Assembly (NCBI GenBank): GCA_965216365.1
Contig: CBDCFT010000015.1
Coordinates: forward strand, 1-64,000
DNA from: CBDCFT01 sp965216365
Lineage (GTDB): Bacteria; Pseudomonadota; Gammaproteobacteria; Arenicellales; CBDCFT01
Direction: 5' to 3'
Length of the DNA: 64,000 bases
Positions 63,680 through 64,000 of this stretch are shown here, piece by piece. Under the pieces are notes generated by a model. It saw nothing but the letters and a program-made list of their open reading frames with translations, did no database searches and had not been told where the DNA came from. Numbering within the stretch: position 1 is the stretch's first letter; each line of letters starts with the position of its first letter. Both the position numbers and the translations under genes were made by a program.

Positions 63680-64000
63680 ATGGCGGAAAATCAATCAGAA
63701 CGGCAACTCATTCCGGTCACAATCGCGGTTCTCACAGTCTCGGATTCACGCACCGAGGCGGACGATAAATCCGGCAAACTGCTGTGTAAGCGCGTTGAAG
63801 ACGCCGGTCATACCGTGCACGAGAAAAAAATTGTACGCGATGACGTTTACCAGATTCGAGCGGAAGTGTCCGGATGGATTGCCGACGCCGACGTGCAAGT
63901 GGTGCTGACAACGGGTGGCACTGGTGTCACCGGACGCGACGGCACGCCTGAGGCCGTTGAACCGTTACTGGATAAAATTGTCGACGGTTTCGGCGAGATG
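63680..64000 (+). CDS. moaB: Molybdenum cofactor biosynthesis protein MoaB (cut by window edge)
   Basis: The first 107 codons of a MoaB/Mog family protein: IAVLTVSDSRTEADDKSG at the start, then VVLTTGGTGVTGRDGTPEAVEPLLDK. It should bind molybdopterin and adenylate it. The 3' end is outside the window. Confidence 0.93.
   Translation, partial: MAENQSERQLIPVTIAVLTVSDSRTEADDKSGKLLCKRVEDAGHTVHEKKIVRDDVYQIRAEVSGWIADADVQVVLTTGGTGVTGRDGTPEAVEPLLDKIVDGFGEM

Overview
The window looks like a mid-GC gammaproteobacterial chromosome. The evidence is the conserved blocks lolB/tRNA-Gln/prs/rplY/pth/ychF, hemA-prfA-prmC, and gmk-rpoZ-spoT-ridA-recG-ubiA, together with a glutathione reductase, an outer-membrane lipoprotein receptor (LolB) and ubiquinone synthesis. 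No phage structural genes, integrase, transposase, rRNA or CRISPR array is visible.

Layout. 1-4.1 kb is a minus-strand MoxR-ATPase operon (membrane protein, DUF4129, DUF4350, MoxR, start of a likely DUF58 gene). 4.2-8 kb holds a CopD-like membrane protein, an EEP hydrolase, a Tat-exported multicopper oxidase and an HpcH/HpaI aldolase. 8-16.9 kb is an AT-richer accessory island next to tRNA-Met(CAT). It carries a ribbon-helix-helix + nucleotidyltransferase pair, higBA, an orphan higA, fragments of further TA genes, a Ser/Thr kinase + TPR-protein operon, a small membrane protein with a Gly/Asp-rich tail and a luciferase-like monooxygenase. Two partial copies of the tRNA 3' half and a 407-bp exact duplication mark repeated insertion at this tRNA. 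17-29 kb is translation and housekeeping genes. 29-41 kb holds prlC, gor, a two-RCK potassium channel, a dienelactone hydrolase, aroE and the three AmmeMemoRadiSam genes. 41-54 kb holds an orphan ParA, ubiA, recG, ridA, spoT, rpoZ, gmk, yicC, a protease-dead HtrA-like protein, tusA, rph, rdgB, gpmA and an ADP-ribose Nudix hydrolase. 54-64 kb holds an antiporter and two molybdenum-cofactor clusters (moeB-like, moaC, moeA; moaD, moaE, moaB) around a Cys/Met-metabolism PLP enzyme and a TauD dioxygenase.

Two points run through the annotation. First, at least nine one-base frame breaks occur between 4 and 38 kb, several in homopolymers and several in genes that should be needed (prmC, aroE). This looks more like consensus error than gene decay, so those genes are described as full-length with the break marked. 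Second, the best candidate for an undescribed system is the tRNA-Met island: the kinase/TPR pair between TA modules, and the recombining RHH-nucleotidyltransferase/tRNA-end cassettes.
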